Shown here piece after piece: positions 9,063 through 17,923 of a DNA stretch of 64,000 bases. The position numbers were made by a program, and so were the translations under genes. The DNA is from Mycobacterium yunnanensis (GTDB lineage: Bacteria > Actinomycetota > Actinomycetes > Mycobacteriales > Mycobacteriaceae): positions 559,565 to 623,564 of the forward strand of contig NZ_JACKVK010000008.1 in NCBI RefSeq assembly GCF_025823185.1, read 5' to 3'. Below the pieces are notes generated by a model. That model had not been told where the DNA came from. It did no database searches and saw only the letters and a program-made list of their open reading frames with translations. The number at the start of each line of letters is the position of its first letter. Position 1 is the stretch's first letter.

Positions 9063-9721
9063 CGCACAGTGCTAACGGACATCCACAAAAGGACGTCCAA
9101 AAGCCGGAGATGCGACACGGACGGAGGCAGGTCTGGAACCTGAGAACGTAGCCCGGCGAGCCATGTCCAGACGGCGCGGTCATCTGCCGTCAAGACGGAC
9201 CGAAAGTTTCGCCAATGGTTCTGCGTACCAACACCGGTTGCTTGTTCGACGAATTGATCCCAGATGGGGATCAGTCTGGGTCGTTTGACCGCGAGGAGCT
9301 TGCTGGTCTTCGTCCTACCGAGACCGTCTCGGGGATCTCGGAGCAGCGACCAGAGTTGTCCTGCGGCCGAACTCGAAGTGAGAACGTCGTCATCGGCATC
9401 GAGGATGTCGAGGTCGACGGGGATCTGCCTCAGCATGCTGGTGGCTCTGGCTGCGTCACGGCCAAGCAATCGGATTGCGGAATCGGCGGGCACGGTGACG
9501 CTCAACATCGAGACCGCGACGAAGTCGGCCGGCCCGAATGCGTTCGGGTCATTGTTCAAGCCCGCGATTCGTTCGAACTGGGCGCCCGTGTAGTTGGGCT
9601 TGCCCTCCGCGTCGAAGGCGAAGTATCGCTGGATCAGATCGACGGCCTCGTCCGACCGTTGCTCGACGATCACCTTAGGCCAGCGCGCACGCCAGTGGGT
9701 GTCGGTCTGATCTGACTTCAT
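9059..9721 (-). CDS. DUF6308 family protein
   Basis: A 220-residue protein resembling the actinobacterial DUF6308 family, of unknown function. Typical segments are the opening around AVDLIQRYFAF, TGAQFERIAG, and the mid-region GLGRTKTSKLLAVKRPRLIPIWD, which resembles a helical nucleic-acid-enzyme-like core. Start: ATG at 9721 with GAGGGAG about 8 bases upstream. It lies 60 bases downstream of a small gene on the same strand, so the two may form a transcription unit. No catalytic residues can be named. Confidence 0.65.
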   Translation of the reverse strand: MKSDQTDTHWRARWPKVIVEQRSDEAVDLIQRYFAFDAEGKPNYTGAQFERIAGLNNDPNAFGPADFVAVSMLSVTVPADSAIRLLGRDAARATSMLRQIPVDLDILDADDDVLTSSSAAGQLWSLLRDPRDGLGRTKTSKLLAVKRPRLIPIWDQFVEQATGVGTQNHWRNFRSVLTADDRAVWTWLAGLRSQVPDLPPSVSHLRLLDVLLWMSVSTVR

Positions 9722-9781
9722 GATGCTGCTCCCTCGCTGAATCGCACGCGAACGGACGCGACGCCGCGACACCTACTGCGG

Positions 9782-10027
9782 TTAATCATGAGGCGCTGCG
9801 CTCCGATCGAGTTGCGCCGCAATCCTGCCATCCAACCAATCCTGGGCCTGTTCGCCATGAACCTGCAGCGCGAGCGACGTGACGTCGCCGGTCAACGCAA
9901 TGGCCACCGCCTTCCAGCCATCGACATCGTCGATCTTTTCAACAACCTCGATAAAGGTGTCCCCATGCCCGGAGCAGAAGGCTGACGTCAAACGCCGCGC
10001 CGCTAAGAAGAGCGCTTCGTTAGTCAC
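9782..10027 (-). CDS. Small hypothetical protein upstream of DUF6308 gene
   Basis: An 81-residue protein if read from GTG at 10027; an in-frame ATG at 10057 would add 10 residues. I recognise no family. The sequence is compact and helical-looking, with CSGHGDTFIEV and a C-terminal HGEQAQDWLDGRIA that resembles small actinobacterial orphan proteins. A modest GGGG stretch precedes the GTG. It probably precedes the DUF6308 gene in one operon. Existence and start are both moderately uncertain. Confidence 0.45.
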   Translation of the reverse strand: MTNEALFLAARRLTSAFCSGHGDTFIEVVEKIDDVDGWKAVAIALTGDVTSLALQVHGEQAQDWLDGRIAAQLDRSAAPHD

Positions 10028-10209
10028 CCGGCACCCCAATGGACGTCGCAAGTTCATTGGGAGGCGTTCCACTTCTCCGACGCATGGCGGCAGCGTAAGA
10101 ACAGGCACCGACAAAAGCCGCCACAAAGCTCAGCGGCCACGCAGAGGAGTCTGCTCAAGCCGCGACAACCTGATCCGACCTGCAGCAATATGAGATCACT
10201 GATGACGCG

Positions 10210-11364
10210 ATGAAAGGCGCGGATGCGGAAGTCCCTCAAGCGATTCAAGATCGATCACTGTCAAGTCGCACGCAGATGTCGGTATCCCTGGGTAACGTCC
10301 TGATAATGGCTGCAAGCTCTCACGCGGGAATGTCCGACTACGAGCGAAAGGTATGGGGGAGACTTGTCGCCGAGGCGGCGGGGAAACCCGCTGAGGCGAA
10401 TCGCTTAGGACGATGGACGCAGTCAGCTCGCACTCAGGTCAAGGATGTCGCCGTGAAGGCGAAGGACGGCATCGCTGAGCACGTACCCGGCGCCGAGCGT
10501 GCCGTGTTGGCGCTCGATGCGACGATGCAAGAGGCGCTTTCGGGTCTGCACGGTGCATTTGTTGAACGAGGTCTGAACTCGGTCAATCCTGGCGCGATTT
10601 TCAAGACGTTCGCTGACGAGGGTGTGAGCGTCACCTCCTACGGTCAGGTTCGGCAACTTGATCTGAGGATTTGCGATCGGTCGGTGCCCCGACGCAAGGA
10701 GAAGTACGTCGCAATGGCGGCGGGGCAGGGCGCCGCAACGTCTCTCGCCGTCACCGGTGCCACCGTAGCGTCGACCGTAAGTGGCGGGACGACACTCGGC
10801 GTTGCGCTGGGTGCGGTCGTCGTTGACATCACCTCGGTCATGGTGGGGATGGGCCGCATTGTGGCGTTGGTTGCAGCTCATTACGGATACGACGTCCGCG
10901 AGCCGGAGGAGCAGATCTTCGCCTCGGGCGTTCTGAGCTACTCATCGGCAAGCAGCGCTGCTGAGAAGGCCGCGTCGCTGGCTGCGCTCTCCCGCCTGAC
11001 CCAGGAAATGATGCGCCAGGCGACGTGGAAACAACTACAACGGCACCAAATGGTCAACGTGATTCAGACGGTTGTCACATCACTCGGGTTCAATCTGACG
11101 AAGAAGAAACTGGCGCAGATTGTGCCGGTCGCGGGTGTACTAGTAAATGGCGGTCTCAATGCGCGCCTGGCGCAGAACACCTTCAAACGAGCACAAGACG
11201 CCTATCAGTTGCGATTCCTTACCGAGAAGTACGGACTCGATCCAAAGTCGTGGGCGCCCAGCACCATCGACGCAGAGGTCATTGACATTCCGTTGGTAGA
11301 CGAGATCCTCGATGCCGAGATTGCATCGGAAGAAAGTGACGTCGACCGCCAGCCGAGCCAGTGA
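10210..11364 (+). CDS. EcsC-family protein
   Basis: A 384-residue protein resembling the EcsC family, named after the Bacillus Ecs ABC locus; its biochemical role is not established. Two Gly/Ala-rich hydrophobic stretches (about 178-220, with VSGGTTLGVALGAVVVDITS, and about 315-330, with IVPVAGVLVNGGLNARL) could sit in or against a membrane. The start is uncertain: the ATG at 10210 has no clear ribosome site, and ATGs at 10306 and 10330 are possible. Its TGA overlaps the GTG of the NERD-helicase gene, so the two are translationally coupled and probably act together. Confidence 0.7.
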   Translation: MKGADAEVPQAIQDRSLSSRTQMSVSLGNVLIMAASSHAGMSDYERKVWGRLVAEAAGKPAEANRLGRWTQSARTQVKDVAVKAKDGIAEHVPGAERAVLALDATMQEALSGLHGAFVERGLNSVNPGAIFKTFADEGVSVTSYGQVRQLDLRICDRSVPRRKEKYVAMAAGQGAATSLAVTGATVASTVSGGTTLGVALGAVVVDITSVMVGMGRIVALVAAHYGYDVREPEEQIFASGVLSYSSASSAAEKAASLAALSRLTQEMMRQATWKQLQRHQMVNVIQTVVTSLGFNLTKKKLAQIVPVAGVLVNGGLNARLAQNTFKRAQDAYQLRFLTEKYGLDPKSWAPSTIDAEVIDIPLVDEILDAEIASEESDVDRQPSQ

Positions 11365-13022
11365 AAGTCACCGTCACCGAAACACCGCGTCTCGCCAATG
11401 GCGCCGAACGCAAGGTCTGGCAGGCACTCGTCGAGCAACTCGAGCCTGACGACCTGCTCGTCCCCGGCCAGCGCGTCACCGACCACCTCAAAGATCACGA
11501 GGTCGACTTCGTCGTCGCGATCGAGGGCGCGGGCATCGTCTGCCTCGAGGTCAAGGGCGGCGAGGTCTGGCACGACGGCACGGGTTGGTGGCAGAAGCGG
11601 GGCGGCAAGAACGGCACAGACAAGGAAATCGAGCCCGTCCGCCAAGCACGCGAAGCCTGTTACGCGCTAAGGGACTTCGTCGAGAAGGACCCGCGCTGGA
11701 CGCAAGGCCGACTGCGCTGGGATCACGTCGTCGTCCTACCCAACACCGAAGTGCTCGCCGACTTCGACCTCCCCGAGTGTCCGCGCTGGAAGATCATCGA
11801 TCGCAACGACCTTCCCACGCTCGTCGACAAGCTGCGGGAGATACTCGTCCGCCAGGAACTCGACCGGCCGCTGCTCAGTGACCACGGTGTACGCCAACTC
11901 GCGACGGCTCTGAGCGGCAGGGGGCTGCCACAGCGCGACGTCGTCGCGAGGGCTCTTGCCAATGCGGATGCCGCCGACGCGCTGACCGAGCACCAGGCAG
12001 TCATCCTCGACGCCATCCGTCTGCTCCACCGTGTGGAGGTCCGCGGCGGCGCCGGTAGCGGCAAGACGTTCCTCGCCATGGAGCAGGCCCGCCGCTTGGC
12101 GCAGCAGGGGCAGCGGGTGGCGTTGGTCTGCTACTCGCACGGCCTGGCCTCCTACCTGGAACGCATCGCCGCCACCTGGCCGCGCCGCCAGCAGCCCGCC
12201 TACGTCGGCGAGTTCCACGACCTGGGCAAACAGTGGGGCGCATCCGTCGGCCCGGACGAGGCACTTCGCAACGACCAGACGGTGCAATTCTGGGAACACG
12301 ACCTGCCGCTGCAAATGGCCGCTCTCGCAGCCGAACTCGAGCCCGGCCACCGCTTCGACGCCGTCGTCGTCGACGAGGCCCAAGACTTCGCCGACGCATG
12401 GTGGGACCCGCTGCTGGCTGCCCTCAAGGACCCTGTCGAGGGCGGCATCTACGTCTTCAGCGACGAAGGTCAACGCGTCTTCAACCGGTTCGGGTCGCCG
12501 CCGGTGCCACTGGTCCCGCTGATCCTCGACCACAATCTGCGCAACACGCGCCAGATCGCGAACGCCTTCCAGCCGCTGGTGGACAGCCCGATGAAGTTCC
12601 TCGGTGGCGAGGGGCCTGCGGTCACGTTCGTGCCGTGTGCTCGGGACGAGGCGATGGGTGTCGGCGACGATCAGGTCGATGTGCTGCTCGACCAAGGGTG
12701 GCGACCGGAGGACATCGCACTGCTGACCACCGGCAGTCGTCATCCCGAGCAGGCAGAACGGCAGCGAGACGGCCACAAGGCCTACTGGGACACATTCTGG
12801 GACACCGGCCAGGTCTTCTACGGACACGTTCTGGGTTTCAAGGGACTCGAACGCAGTGCCGTCGTCGTCGTGGTCAACGAGGAGGGCAAGTTCGAGCGCT
12901 CGCGCGAGCGGCTCTACGTGGGATTGTCCCGAGCCCGTGAGCAACTCGTCGTCTGCGGGAATCCCGACTTCATCCGCGAGGTCGGCGGGCCCGACCTTGC
13001 TAGGCGGCTGGGATGCTTGTGA
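11361..13022 (+). CDS. NERD domain plus UvrD/Rep-type helicase
   Basis: A 553-residue fusion. Residues about 10-125 form a nuclease-related NERD domain: GAERKVWQAL, then HEVDFVVAIEG and CLEVKGG give the D...ExK-type metal site. The rest is a superfamily-1 ATPase/helicase: Walker A RGGAGSGKT (about 228-236), VVVDEAQDF (about 336), DHNLRNTRQI and RLYVGLSRAREQLVV. By family this is a DNA/RNA-translocating enzyme with a possible nuclease head, often seen in defence or repair islands. GTG start overlaps the EcsC-family stop. A third gene follows after 33 bases. Confidence 0.88.
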   Translation: MKVTVTETPRLANGAERKVWQALVEQLEPDDLLVPGQRVTDHLKDHEVDFVVAIEGAGIVCLEVKGGEVWHDGTGWWQKRGGKNGTDKEIEPVRQAREACYALRDFVEKDPRWTQGRLRWDHVVVLPNTEVLADFDLPECPRWKIIDRNDLPTLVDKLREILVRQELDRPLLSDHGVRQLATALSGRGLPQRDVVARALANADAADALTEHQAVILDAIRLLHRVEVRGGAGSGKTFLAMEQARRLAQQGQRVALVCYSHGLASYLERIAATWPRRQQPAYVGEFHDLGKQWGASVGPDEALRNDQTVQFWEHDLPLQMAALAAELEPGHRFDAVVVDEAQDFADAWWDPLLAALKDPVEGGIYVFSDEGQRVFNRFGSPPVPLVPLILDHNLRNTRQIANAFQPLVDSPMKFLGGEGPAVTFVPCARDEAMGVGDDQVDVLLDQGWRPEDIALLTTGSRHPEQAERQRDGHKAYWDTFWDTGQVFYGHVLGFKGLERSAVVVVVNEEGKFERSRERLYVGLSRAREQLVVCGNPDFIREVGGPDLARRLGCL

Positions 13023-13055
13023 TTCAGCAGACAGGTCTAGACAGGAGGAGCTCGT

Positions 13056-13691
13056 TTGCGCGATGAAATCCAAATGCGGGTAGCAGATGAAACATCAGAC
13101 GCAGGTCTGATAATTGGTGTCGCGAATGAGTTGTCCCTGCGGCTCAAGCGATCTGGGAAGGCTTTGCCTCCCCGCACACGGTCACGGCACTACAAGCGTC
13201 CACACCAGAGTTTACAGGCGCCCATCGTCTTCACTCGCGAAGCGCATCCGATTGAAATGCTGATTGTCATGACCCTTGCACGAACTTCGGGCGCAGCCCA
13301 ATTCGGGTTTTCGCCCTCTGGTGAGGTGTTCACCGCCGACACGGACGGTTGGTCGCTGCCGTCTGGGCGTCGAAACGACGTGACCGGTCTCTCGCCGTTG
13401 CTAGATGAGGCCGCAGCCTTATTCAATGAATGGCGGCGGGACGGTAGAGGAGGTCGGTTTTACGCACGGGATGGCGTGTTCTTCGACGCACAAGATGGCG
13501 CTGTATTCCTCAGAATCCGTGAATGCAACGACGCCTGCGATTTCGATGGTCAGATGGGTCGGCACTGGCGAGATGCAGTTGTCGATCTTGATGGAACGGC
13601 CGGCCCAAATACAGGACGGGTTGCGCGCGAATCGCACAGACCTGACGACCGGAATCTATTGCAGAAGATCTTGGGCATATTCGGTCGGTGA
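13056..13691 (+). CDS. Hypothetical protein in EcsC/NERD operon
   Basis: A 211-residue protein I cannot assign. TTG is chosen as start because ACAGGAGGAG (13041-13050) is ideally placed before it; the nearby ATG at 13062 is out of frame. The middle (about 60-130) looks like an alpha/beta domain with a hydrophobic stretch (EMLIVMTLARTSGAAQFGF), and the C-terminal LLQKILGIFGR is amphipathic. It lies 33 bases after the NERD-helicase gene on the same strand and is probably the third gene of that operon. Confidence 0.55.
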   Translation: MRDEIQMRVADETSDAGLIIGVANELSLRLKRSGKALPPRTRSRHYKRPHQSLQAPIVFTREAHPIEMLIVMTLARTSGAAQFGFSPSGEVFTADTDGWSLPSGRRNDVTGLSPLLDEAAALFNEWRRDGRGGRFYARDGVFFDAQDGAVFLRIRECNDACDFDGQMGRHWRDAVVDLDGTAGPNTGRVARESHRPDDRNLLQKILGIFGR

Positions 13692-13827
13692 TGGGGCATC
13701 GGTCCACCGCGCTAGTTTGAGTCGGATTTTGCAATACACCTTTGACGAGAGTCTGCTAGCGGCAGGCCCGGAGACGTTGGTGGCCACGATGATGTGTGGA
13801 CCCGTGCAACCCTGATTACGGCTGCCC

Positions 13828-14703
13828 TCACGTCAGTCGATTCCTCGCCTGCTCGTCGGACGCCAAGCGAGTCGCCCGATCGAGCGAGGTGCGGTCGCGC
13901 ACCTCCCGTGCCGAGATCCTCTGGACGCGGTCACGGTAGTCGGCGAAGTCGTGAACGCGAGCGGCAAGGGTGGCGAGCGCGGCCCGACGGTGTTCCTTGT
14001 CCTCGGTGATCACCGCGCGGACCTCGGTGTCGTCGCGAAGCCGTCCACGTTCGAGTTGCTCGGTCGCTTTTCGGTCCTGCGCGATGCGGCGTGCACTCGC
14101 GCCGACGTCGGCGAGTTCATCCCACAGGTCGATCTGCAGGAATCCCACCGAGTGCTCTTCCCACCCAGGATCGCGGTCGATCTCCGATGCGATCTTCGCC
14201 GCGCAGTAGGCCAGTGTGCCTTCGTCGCATTGAATCATCTCGTTCAGCGTGTCGGCGTCCGCCGTGCTCAATCGTTCGGACTGCAAACGGGATTCGGCCT
14301 GCATCGCGCGGGCGTGGAGGTCCCGGTACCGCCGGATGGACTGACTGGCCCACGCCGCGACCACCACAAGCACCAGCATGGCGCACGTCAGAAGCGCCCC
14401 GCCCACGACGGCCACCGCAGGGTGCTCAGCCAGGCCGAGGGCAACGATCAACACGGATCCCGGAGCAACGACCATGGCGATCCTTCTGACGAAGAGCGCC
14501 GCCGGCGGGGTCACGTCGCTGGGGTGCGGCAGCCGTTCTTCGCCCTGATAGCGGGCGGCCACGTAGGCGAGGAACTTGCGGTCAGCGTCGATCTTGGGCG
14601 CCACACCCGCGATCCGTTCCCATCGGGAGGGCATGTTCGACCTCTGGAAGACATCCTTCGGACTGATTGCGCGTTCCGCCCCGGCGCCTGAAATCTCGGC
14701 CAT
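13828..14703 (-). CDS. Membrane protein with two TM segments
   Basis: A 291-residue protein of no recognised family. Two hydrophobic segments (VAPGSVLIVALGLAEHPAVA, then GALLTCAMLVLVVVAAWAS) lie between residues about 80 and 125. They are followed by a long charged, helical, probably coiled-coil cytoplasmic tail with many Arg, Glu and Asp residues. ATG at 14703 follows a strong GGAGGAGGGGG ribosome site. It is divergent from the next hypothetical gene with about 90 bases between, so the two may share control. Confidence 0.6.
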   Translation of the reverse strand: MAEISGAGAERAISPKDVFQRSNMPSRWERIAGVAPKIDADRKFLAYVAARYQGEERLPHPSDVTPPAALFVRRIAMVVAPGSVLIVALGLAEHPAVAVVGGALLTCAMLVLVVVAAWASQSIRRYRDLHARAMQAESRLQSERLSTADADTLNEMIQCDEGTLAYCAAKIASEIDRDPGWEEHSVGFLQIDLWDELADVGASARRIAQDRKATEQLERGRLRDDTEVRAVITEDKEHRRAALATLAARVHDFADYRDRVQRISAREVRDRTSLDRATRLASDEQARNRLT

Positions 14704-14779
14704 GGTGCCCCCTCCTCCCGTCCTTCGACAGTAGCCGCAGCCGCCGACACCGTTTCCTCGATTTGTCACCCGCCCTTCG

Positions 14780-14795
14780 TAACCTCCGCTACATG
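14780..14795 (+). promoter_or_regulatory. Leaderless promoter -10 box
   Basis: TAACCT at 14780-14785 ends 7 bases before the ATG at 14793, the spacing expected when transcription starts at the start codon. No ribosome site is present. Confidence 0.35.
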
Positions 14796-15980
14796 AATGG
14801 CGCACGTAGGCGCCGCAGCGCCAAACGAGAACGACGACATGCACGCCGGACGGCCCAACGGCAGAGCGGAGAGCGCGAGGACAACGTGCTGGACCAGGCG
14901 GTCCGGCGGTGCATGGCGAAGCATCCGGTGCGCCTGTTGTCGTTCACCTCCTACGTCATCGGGATGACGACGCCCGATCGACGCTGGCGAGAGACGCGCG
15001 AGGCCGGGGAGCGATCTCCGCTGATGAACCTCGTGACGGGACTCGTGGGCCGGCGCTGCGCTGAGACCACCGTCCTGCTGGCCGCGCTCGCCGAGTTACT
15101 CGTCGACGATGACGATGTACGAGGCCGGTGCCGCCAGGAAGTGACCTCCCGAAGCGATCGCCTGCCGAAGTGGCTCGTCGAACCGTCATCCGCTCAGGCG
15201 TATCGCGCGGTTCGACAGCGTCAGGTCTTGAGCGATGGTGACGAATGGGCCATCGGCGTGAGATTCATCGACGGATCCGAGTTGACCGTCTCCATCTATC
15301 TCGACCACAATGTGCTGTCGGCTGCGACGAGGATTGCGGTGCAACGGAATTCGATCGATGAGGTGATCGCGAATCCAAGCCTCCACATCGAGACCGTTGC
15401 CAACCCCATCGACGAGAGTCTGTCCGACGCGCGCGCCTGGATCGCCCGGGGCCTGACGATGTCCGAGGCCCTGCCTCGAGACGAATCGTGGCGGCAATGC
15501 CGTCCGCTGATCAGCTGGCTGATCGCGCTTATGCCCGATGGCGGGTCGATCGGAGCGCCTGGTCGATTCGACCTGCTGGACGCGTTGGGGTTGATCGACG
15601 GTTTCTTCACCTGTTCGGCGGGCGCACCGTTCCGGGACGCCGCGTACCGGGACCTTCTGGTCGAACTGTGCGACACGGGCAGCGGTGACGCCGCCCGGTG
15701 GAGCGTCACCCGCATTGCACATGCACTGGACGATCCTCGCTACGACGGTCAGGTCCCACTCGAAGTGGCGGTGGACGCTCCGGCCTTATTACGAGCCTTC
15801 GTGCCATTCGCACACGCGCACAGCGAGGTTGGTGAAGATCTTACCGACGACGCTGTCGCGACGATCGATCGGATGAGCCTCACCTACAAGAGACTTCTGC
15901 TGGACGATGCGGCCCGCGGCCTCGAGGACGACGACGTCGAGCAGCCACCGTGGCTTACCCGCCCAGATCGAGCGTCGTGA
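14793..15980 (+). CDS. Hypothetical protein (395 aa)
   Basis: Not recognised. The first 30 residues are very basic (RRRRSAKRERRHARR), followed by a largely soluble helical protein with LFDLLDALGLIDGFF-like hydrophobic patches and an acidic C-terminus (GLEDDDVEQ). ATG at 14793 is preferred because TAACCT at 14780-14785 would act as a -10 box for a leaderless mRNA; the in-frame codons further upstream overlap the divergent gene's ribosome site. Neighbours give no functional clue beyond the accessory character of the region. Confidence 0.5.
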   Translation: MNGARRRRSAKRERRHARRTAQRQSGEREDNVLDQAVRRCMAKHPVRLLSFTSYVIGMTTPDRRWRETREAGERSPLMNLVTGLVGRRCAETTVLLAALAELLVDDDDVRGRCRQEVTSRSDRLPKWLVEPSSAQAYRAVRQRQVLSDGDEWAIGVRFIDGSELTVSIYLDHNVLSAATRIAVQRNSIDEVIANPSLHIETVANPIDESLSDARAWIARGLTMSEALPRDESWRQCRPLISWLIALMPDGGSIGAPGRFDLLDALGLIDGFFTCSAGAPFRDAAYRDLLVELCDTGSGDAARWSVTRIAHALDDPRYDGQVPLEVAVDAPALLRAFVPFAHAHSEVGEDLTDDAVATIDRMSLTYKRLLLDDAARGLEDDDVEQPPWLTRPDRAS

Positions 15981-16225
15981 GCACTTGGCTGCAGGCAAGC
16001 CTCGCTGGTGGAAGCGTGGCGGGGGTTGTCCTCTGGGTGCGTGTCGAAGGCAAGCGACCGAGTGACCTTCTAGCGAGTCGAATCGAACCGGCAGTGCCGG
16101 CGCCCGGGAGCCCGGCGATCTGCTGAGAAACGCCCGGTAGTCGGCGGGGTTCGCCGATGCTCCGACGGGCCGACGGCTAATGGTAGCGAACACGAATTGT
16201 CATACCCTGCTGGCAAAATTGAGCC

Positions 16226-17020
16226 ATGGAGCAACCGTCCCACCACCGTCTGCACGTCCTCGAATCGATCGGCTGGAAGGACGCCGTCATCACACTTCTG
16301 GAGCCACGATCGCCCTACCGGCCGTGGCGCGGCGGGGCGGACGAGGGCCAGCAGAGCGACACCGTCGCGTTCGTCTTGAACACCGATCCGCCGTCGATCC
16401 TGGCCGAAGTCTCGCACGTAGACGGTCCCCGCGAACTGCGCCAGGCGAGTTTTTCTCCGCCGCCGAACGGCGCCACCGTGGTGGACTCCTACACGCTCTC
16501 GAGTGAGCTCGGTTTCGAATTGCGCCCCGGCCGTTTCGACGGCGACGACGCCGACACCGTCGAGGACGCGCTCTACCAGCACCGCTATGACTGGGATCCG
16601 GGTCTGCGCTTGGGCCACGACGACGTCTCCAAAGTCCGGACGCTCCTGCGGTTCGACGGGCGGTGCGACGGCTGCAACCAAGAGATCGATCTGACCCGTC
16701 CAGATGCCCGCGACCAGCTGTTCGTCCACACGGTCGACGCGCAAATGCAGCGAACGTCGCGCTGGCTCGGCTACCCCGATTGGCCAGCCGTGATGTGCCG
16801 GCATTGTCGCGACCGCATGGCCGACGAAGGCCATGAGACGTTCGTCGACTACAAGTTCTCGCTTAATCCGAGCTGCCCCCAGTGCCTAGGGCGCCGGGCA
16901 CGCGAGATCTTCTACGGCATGCCGTCGGACCACGAGAACATCCCGCCCTGGGAGGAGGCCGGTGGGTGTTGTCCGATGTCCGACAAGTGGTCATGCCTCA
17001 TCTGTTCGACCACGTGGTGA
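16226..17020 (+). CDS. Multi-zinc-ribbon hypothetical protein
   Basis: A 264-residue cysteine-rich protein. The N-terminal 140 residues are unassigned. A first cluster has CDGC (about 151) and CRHC (about 191), spaced like an HNH-type or knuckle zinc site around FVHTVDA. A second cluster has CPQC, then YGMPSDHEN, then GGCC and CLIC with a closing TTW. That last pattern recurs as a short zinc-ribbon module in many unrelated bacterial proteins. Metal binding is likely and function unknown. ATG at 16226 has no strong ribosome site. Confidence 0.55.
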   Translation: MEQPSHHRLHVLESIGWKDAVITLLEPRSPYRPWRGGADEGQQSDTVAFVLNTDPPSILAEVSHVDGPRELRQASFSPPPNGATVVDSYTLSSELGFELRPGRFDGDDADTVEDALYQHRYDWDPGLRLGHDDVSKVRTLLRFDGRCDGCNQEIDLTRPDARDQLFVHTVDAQMQRTSRWLGYPDWPAVMCRHCRDRMADEGHETFVDYKFSLNPSCPQCLGRRAREIFYGMPSDHENIPPWEEAGGCCPMSDKWSCLICSTTW

Positions 17021-17081
17021 CGCGCCGAGAGTGCTCGGAATCGTCGCGACGAGTGCAGCGGCGGTGTTGCCCGTCACGACC

Positions 17082-17513
17082 TCATCGTGCGCCGAGCGGA
17101 CCCGCGAAGGATTTGCGCAGCACGGTCGGGGCGGCCACTTTGAGCAGTGCCGCCAACACCTTCCGTTTGACGCCCACGGGGTGACGGGACAGCTCGACGT
17201 CGATGCGAGTACCGCCGGACTCCGCGGGTGTCAGTGTGAACAGCCAGCCACCACCCGGGCCGAACACCTTCGAGTCGCGGGTGGTCACCGTGACCCGGCC
17301 GGCCTCGGCGTTCCAGTCGTAACGCGCTCGTTCCCAGGCGGATTCGGTGCCCTCGGTGACCTCTGCCCAATCGTCTCCGAACCCATGCACTTCGAAGTGC
17401 TTCTCGTCGATGCTCGGCCAGGTCTTTGGTCGGCGAGCACTGAAGTCGGTGAGAACCGCCAATACGGCGGCAGGTTCGAGTACGGAGTCGAGACGGAATC
17501 GGATCACGGGCAT
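17082..17513 (-). CDS. SRPBCC (START-like) family protein
   Basis: A 143-residue protein of the polyketide-cyclase/START-like superfamily: MPVIRFRLDSVLEPAAVLAVLTDF opens the beta-helix-grip fold, FGPGGGWLFTLTP is the mid-sheet, and a long C-terminal helix (VGVKRKVLAALLKVAAP) closes the cavity. Such proteins bind small hydrophobic ligands. ATG at 17513 has GAAAGG about 8 bases upstream; upstream in-frame codons give a non-family extension. No partner gene is evident. Confidence 0.7.
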   Translation of the reverse strand: MPVIRFRLDSVLEPAAVLAVLTDFSARRPKTWPSIDEKHFEVHGFGDDWAEVTEGTESAWERARYDWNAEAGRVTVTTRDSKVFGPGGGWLFTLTPAESGGTRIDVELSRHPVGVKRKVLAALLKVAAPTVLRKSFAGPLGAR

Positions 17514-17709
17514 GGGTGTCGGCCTTTCGTCGGTTCTTGTGTGGGCGTGTAGGTGGTGTCGGCCCACGACGTACACGGGTGGCAGAACGCACGCGGTGCC
17601 AATCCGCTTCACGGTCGGTCGTCGGCCACCCGGGTCCGCGACCGCGGGTAGTGACGCAGAAGCGCCCGTCGTGCGTTGACCCCATCACCAACCCAAAGGA
17701 GTCAGTCCC

Positions 17710-17820
17710 ATGCTCAGTTCCCGGATCGCCGCCGTCCTTGCCTGCGCCATCCTCGCCATGTCGGACCCGTGTGTGGCCACCGCCCGGGCAGGCGGAGCCG
17801 AGCATTCGGCACAGGCTTGA
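17710..17820 (+). CDS. Small secreted peptide candidate (36 aa)
   Basis: A short reading frame with a good ribosome site (AAAGGAG, 17695-17701) 8 bases before ATG. The product begins MLSSR, has a hydrophobic core (IAAVLACAILA) and ends TARAGGAEHSAQA, which looks like a signal peptide followed by a very short mature part after an ARA-like cleavage site. It lies between the SRPBCC gene and the GPGG-repeat gene. It could be a real peptide or a leader; I know no relative. Confidence 0.4.
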   Translation: MLSSRIAAVLACAILAMSDPCVATARAGGAEHSAQA

Positions 17821-17923
17821 GGCCGAGTCACAGCTCACGCTGGAATAAATCATAGATTGGCTATGTAGTGTTCAGGGGTCGGGGCGACTCGGAGTAACAA
17901 CTCCGGACTAAGGAGCAAAGACG

